Shown here piece after piece: positions 61,891-64,000 of a stretch of DNA of 64,000 nt (the first letter of the stretch is position 1; each line of letters begins with the position of its first letter). The notes below the pieces were generated by a model. That model saw nothing but the letters and a program-made list of their open reading frames with translations, was not told the origin of the DNA and did not search any database. Origin of the DNA: Paenibacillus aceti (lineage in GTDB: Bacteria; Bacillota; Bacilli; Paenibacillales; Paenibacillaceae); assembly GCF_003614185.1 (NCBI RefSeq), contig NZ_KZ987724.1:4879556-4943555 (forward strand). Reading direction: 5' to 3'. Position numbers and translations under genes: made by a program.

Positions 61891-62527
61891 TGACCATCCT
61901 TCGGTAGGGGAAGGGACGAAGAATATGATTGAGCAGGACCCGGATATGGAGGTGACTGTGCTCATGTCCGCGATGGAGGCGCTGGACTTGGTTGAGGATG
62001 AGCGCTTCGATGTCATGCTGTTCGATTTGAATATGCCCGTCATTAGCGGGATTGAGTTGACGAAGCGAATTATGAAGATCAAGCCGGAGAGTCGCATTCT
62101 AATATACACGGGCTATGAGATCAGCCCTAACTTCAATATTCTCGTGGAATCTGGAGTCAGCGGCGTAGTTAGCAAGACCGCGACCCGGGATCAGCTGCTG
62201 AATTCAATCCGCTGTGTTCTGCGCGATGAAGCCGTCATCCCGGTATCATTGCTTCGTCAGTTGCGGCGCAGGGAGATTCGTCTGAGTCAGGGGCGGGAAG
62301 AGAAGTCGATGGAGGAGGTATCCATCAATGAGCGCGAGCAGGAGATCCTTCAGGAAGTGTCCAGCGGAAGCAGCAACAAGGATATTGCCTCCAAGATGTT
62401 AATGAGCCAGAGGACGGTTGAATACAATCTGACGCGAATCTTCGAGAAGTTGAATGTGCGTTCAAGATCCGAAGCGATTGTCGAAGCGAGGCGGCTCGGC
62501 CTGATCCGTACTGGTGAGTTCGTATAG
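61868..62527 (+). CDS. comA: ComA-like response regulator (LuxR/NarL HTH)
   Basis: A 219-residue regulator. The receiver has LLVDDHPSVGEG, phospho-acceptor Asp in MLFDLNMPVISG and Lys in GVVSKTA. The C-terminal HTH (NEREQEILQEVSSGSSNKDI, then RTVEYNLTRIFEKLNVRSR and SEAIV) is very like that of ComA. GAGGGGGA precedes ATG 61868. It probably binds the CCGCAA/TTGCGG array before comX. Intact despite the broken kinase. Confidence 0.9.
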   Translation: MVRILLVDDHPSVGEGTKNMIEQDPDMEVTVLMSAMEALDLVEDERFDVMLFDLNMPVISGIELTKRIMKIKPESRILIYTGYEISPNFNILVESGVSGVVSKTATRDQLLNSIRCVLRDEAVIPVSLLRQLRRREIRLSQGREEKSMEEVSINEREQEILQEVSSGSSNKDIASKMLMSQRTVEYNLTRIFEKLNVRSRSEAIVEARRLGLIRTGEFV

Positions 62528-62594
62528 ATGGAATAGTCGCTATAGTTGCAATAGATAGTTGCGATAGATGTGATAACGATGATGAAGAATGCTG

Positions 62595-62619
62595 AAGCCA
62601 TCCCTTGGGATGGCTTTTT
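62595..62619 (+). terminator. Rho-independent terminator after comA
   Basis: AAGCCATCCC, loop TT, GGGATGGCTT, then TTT. Confidence 0.85.
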
Positions 62620-62680
62620 AAGTATTATAGAATGTGATGTAGGGGGGGCTTGTCTAGATAAGGTAAGGTCAAGGTAATAT

Positions 62681-63508
62681 TCAGGCAAGGCCGTAAAAGC
62701 AGCGGGTATTATTATATAAAATCGATCTAGCTTCCTCCTGCGGGAGGCCTTGGATATTAGCCCAGGCTGCGGCTGCATCATTAACCATCTTGGAATGCGT
62801 GGTTTGACCGCGGAAGGGGCCTTCAAAAGGCCAAGGGCCATCCGTCTCAACCATAACCTGTTCGGCAGGATAGATACGGGCCAGCTCAATGATCTCTTCT
62901 TCATACAGAATATCGGGAGTGAACGATATATAGTAACCAGCTTTGGCCATTCTCGCTATGGTGTCCGGCGCTCCCTTGAACCAGTGGAAATGTGCCTTCG
63001 TAATTGCATATTGCTCCAGAAGGTCGCATACGAGAACGGCATCGTCATAGACGGCATGCAGTACAACCGGCTTATTATGCTTGCTCGCGAACTGCAGCAT
63101 CCTCTCCAGCAGCTGGACATATGGCTTCAAGTCAAAGTCGCGCCCTTGTTCTAGCGCTTCCTGACGGGAATAGTAAGGAAGACCGATCTCCCCGACAGCG
63201 ATCATATCAGCCGCATGCTCGTCCATCCACTGCAGCAGGCGCTCTAGTTCAGTCTCGGAAGGTACGCTCTGCTCCGGATGATAGCCGAAGGCAGGATGGA
63301 CGATGCCAGGATACTGAGCCGCCAGATTCAGGCTCTCTTGGCATGAGGGCAAGTCTTTCGAAACTGCAATCATGGCTTCGATTCTATGCTCCGTCAGCTC
63401 CTGCATAATCCATTTCCTCTCGTCTGTCTCATACATATCAAGATGAATATGCGCATCAATCAAAGGCAGCCGCCCCTGCACTGATAAGGATGAATGATCT
63501 GAACTCAT
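62681..63508 (-). CDS. TatD-family metal-dependent hydrolase
   Basis: A 275-residue TIM-barrel hydrolase (DNase or amidohydrolase-like). Metal ligands are visible: HxH in LIDAHIHLDMYE, Glu in IAVGEIGLPYY, His in PVVLHAVYDD, His in KAHFHWFKGA and Asp in MVETDGPWPF. The start follows AAGGAAGG. It is convergent with comA and not part of that operon. The physiological substrate is uncertain. Confidence 0.88.
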   Translation of the reverse strand: MSSDHSSLSVQGRLPLIDAHIHLDMYETDERKWIMQELTEHRIEAMIAVSKDLPSCQESLNLAAQYPGIVHPAFGYHPEQSVPSETELERLLQWMDEHAADMIAVGEIGLPYYSRQEALEQGRDFDLKPYVQLLERMLQFASKHNKPVVLHAVYDDAVLVCDLLEQYAITKAHFHWFKGAPDTIARMAKAGYYISFTPDILYEEEIIELARIYPAEQVMVETDGPWPFEGPFRGQTTHSKMVNDAAAAWANIQGLPQEEARSILYNNTRCFYGLA

Positions 63509-64000
63509 CGCTGTAATCCTTCCTTTCTCAAACGTTCATCTATCATCTCTACTATACCTATATGACAGGGCAATTGCTATCACCTCGAGAAATATGGCGG
63601 ATATGTCGTACAATATTAATTATGCGACATGAAGTAGGCAAAAAGGATGAATATTGGTAAGGTTTGTTACTGTAACTATTTAACATTATAGGACAAAAGA
63701 ACAACGTTTGCACGGCCATAAAGTCACATTAGTAGGAAAAAAGTTTCAATTCATCGGATTTGGACTAGACTTTGCAACAGAATTGAAAAATTCTAGGATG
63801 AATCCGCAAAATATACGAAAAAACTGCATAAATTTTCCTCGATTTAGCACAGATAATGGACATAAAACGACAGAATCAACCGCATTTAGCATTATAAGAA
63901 AACATTCAATATTAATGCACAGTAAGCTAGATCTTGCTCTTGCCCCACGATTGCCTCATGTCTGGATCACGATAACGATTCCTCCTCCCTGTAACAAAGA
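63509..64000. other. Gene-free right end
   Basis: AT-rich; no frame, RNA gene or repeat copy that I can support. It contains the promoter region of the TatD-family gene. Confidence 0.5.

Overview
The window looks like a chromosomal segment of a low-to-moderate GC, spore-former-type Firmicute, most probably Paenibacillus. The reasons are two LplB/YtcP-type carbohydrate ABC loci, each with a YesM/YesN-like two-component system; a Gram-positive type IV pilus cluster; a QoxABCD oxidase; YcnJ/YcnI, TcyP, CsoR and PspA homologues; a ComQXPA-like quorum-sensing locus; and strong Shine-Dalgarno sites throughout. I saw no rRNA, tRNA, CRISPR array, prophage or transposase gene. The genus is an inference from gene content and was not computed.

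Layout. 316-10099: Gfo/Idh/MocA oxidoreductase, then solute-binding lipoprotein, two permeases, histidine kinase, AraC-type response regulator and a second oxidoreductase. 11075-18063: a second, related locus in the order kinase (frameshifted), regulator, permease, permease, lipoprotein. 18139-20455: Sfp-type phosphopantetheinyl transferase and a TcyP cystine symporter. 20927-31056: type IV pilus genes, with three minor pilin-like genes on the minus strand facing away from pilB-pilT-pilC-major pilin-prepilin peptidase-pilM-pilN-pilO. 31268-38400: NfeD/SPFH pair, an ABC exporter, PspA/PspC, GDPD and an MFS transporter. 38676-43212: YcnI/YcnJ copper genes, diaminopimelate dehydrogenase and a decayed Fur-box AraC gene. 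44218-48577: qoxABCD and csoR. 48658-54345: a serine hydrolase, a three-gene SPFH/ribbon-helix-helix/unknown cassette, a stalk-domain protein and a nitroreductase. 55121-62527: a mini-ORF, an E1-like protein, YcaO and SagB-like genes, followed by comQ-comX-comP-comA. 62681-63508: a TatD-family hydrolase.

The most interesting part is 55121-62527. An azoline-type trio (E1/ThiF-like, YcaO, SagB-like oxidoreductase) lies directly upstream of a complete comQXPA set. The ComX-like precursor ends in Trp-Cys, so it offers both a prenylation site (Trp) and a possible cyclodehydration site (Cys). Three CCGCAA motifs at an exact 10-bp period and an inverted TTGCGG lie upstream of comX and resemble rearranged ComA boxes. 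comP is split by two in-frame stops, so the sensing arm may be decaying or remodelled.

A second theme is intergenic repeats. Three sequence-unrelated families occur as quartets of ~25-bp units with a shared ~50/60/50-bp spacing, mostly as two copies followed by two inverted copies. In addition there are 37-bp, ~28-bp and 10-bp degenerate tandem arrays and a ~168-bp element with terminal inverted repeats.
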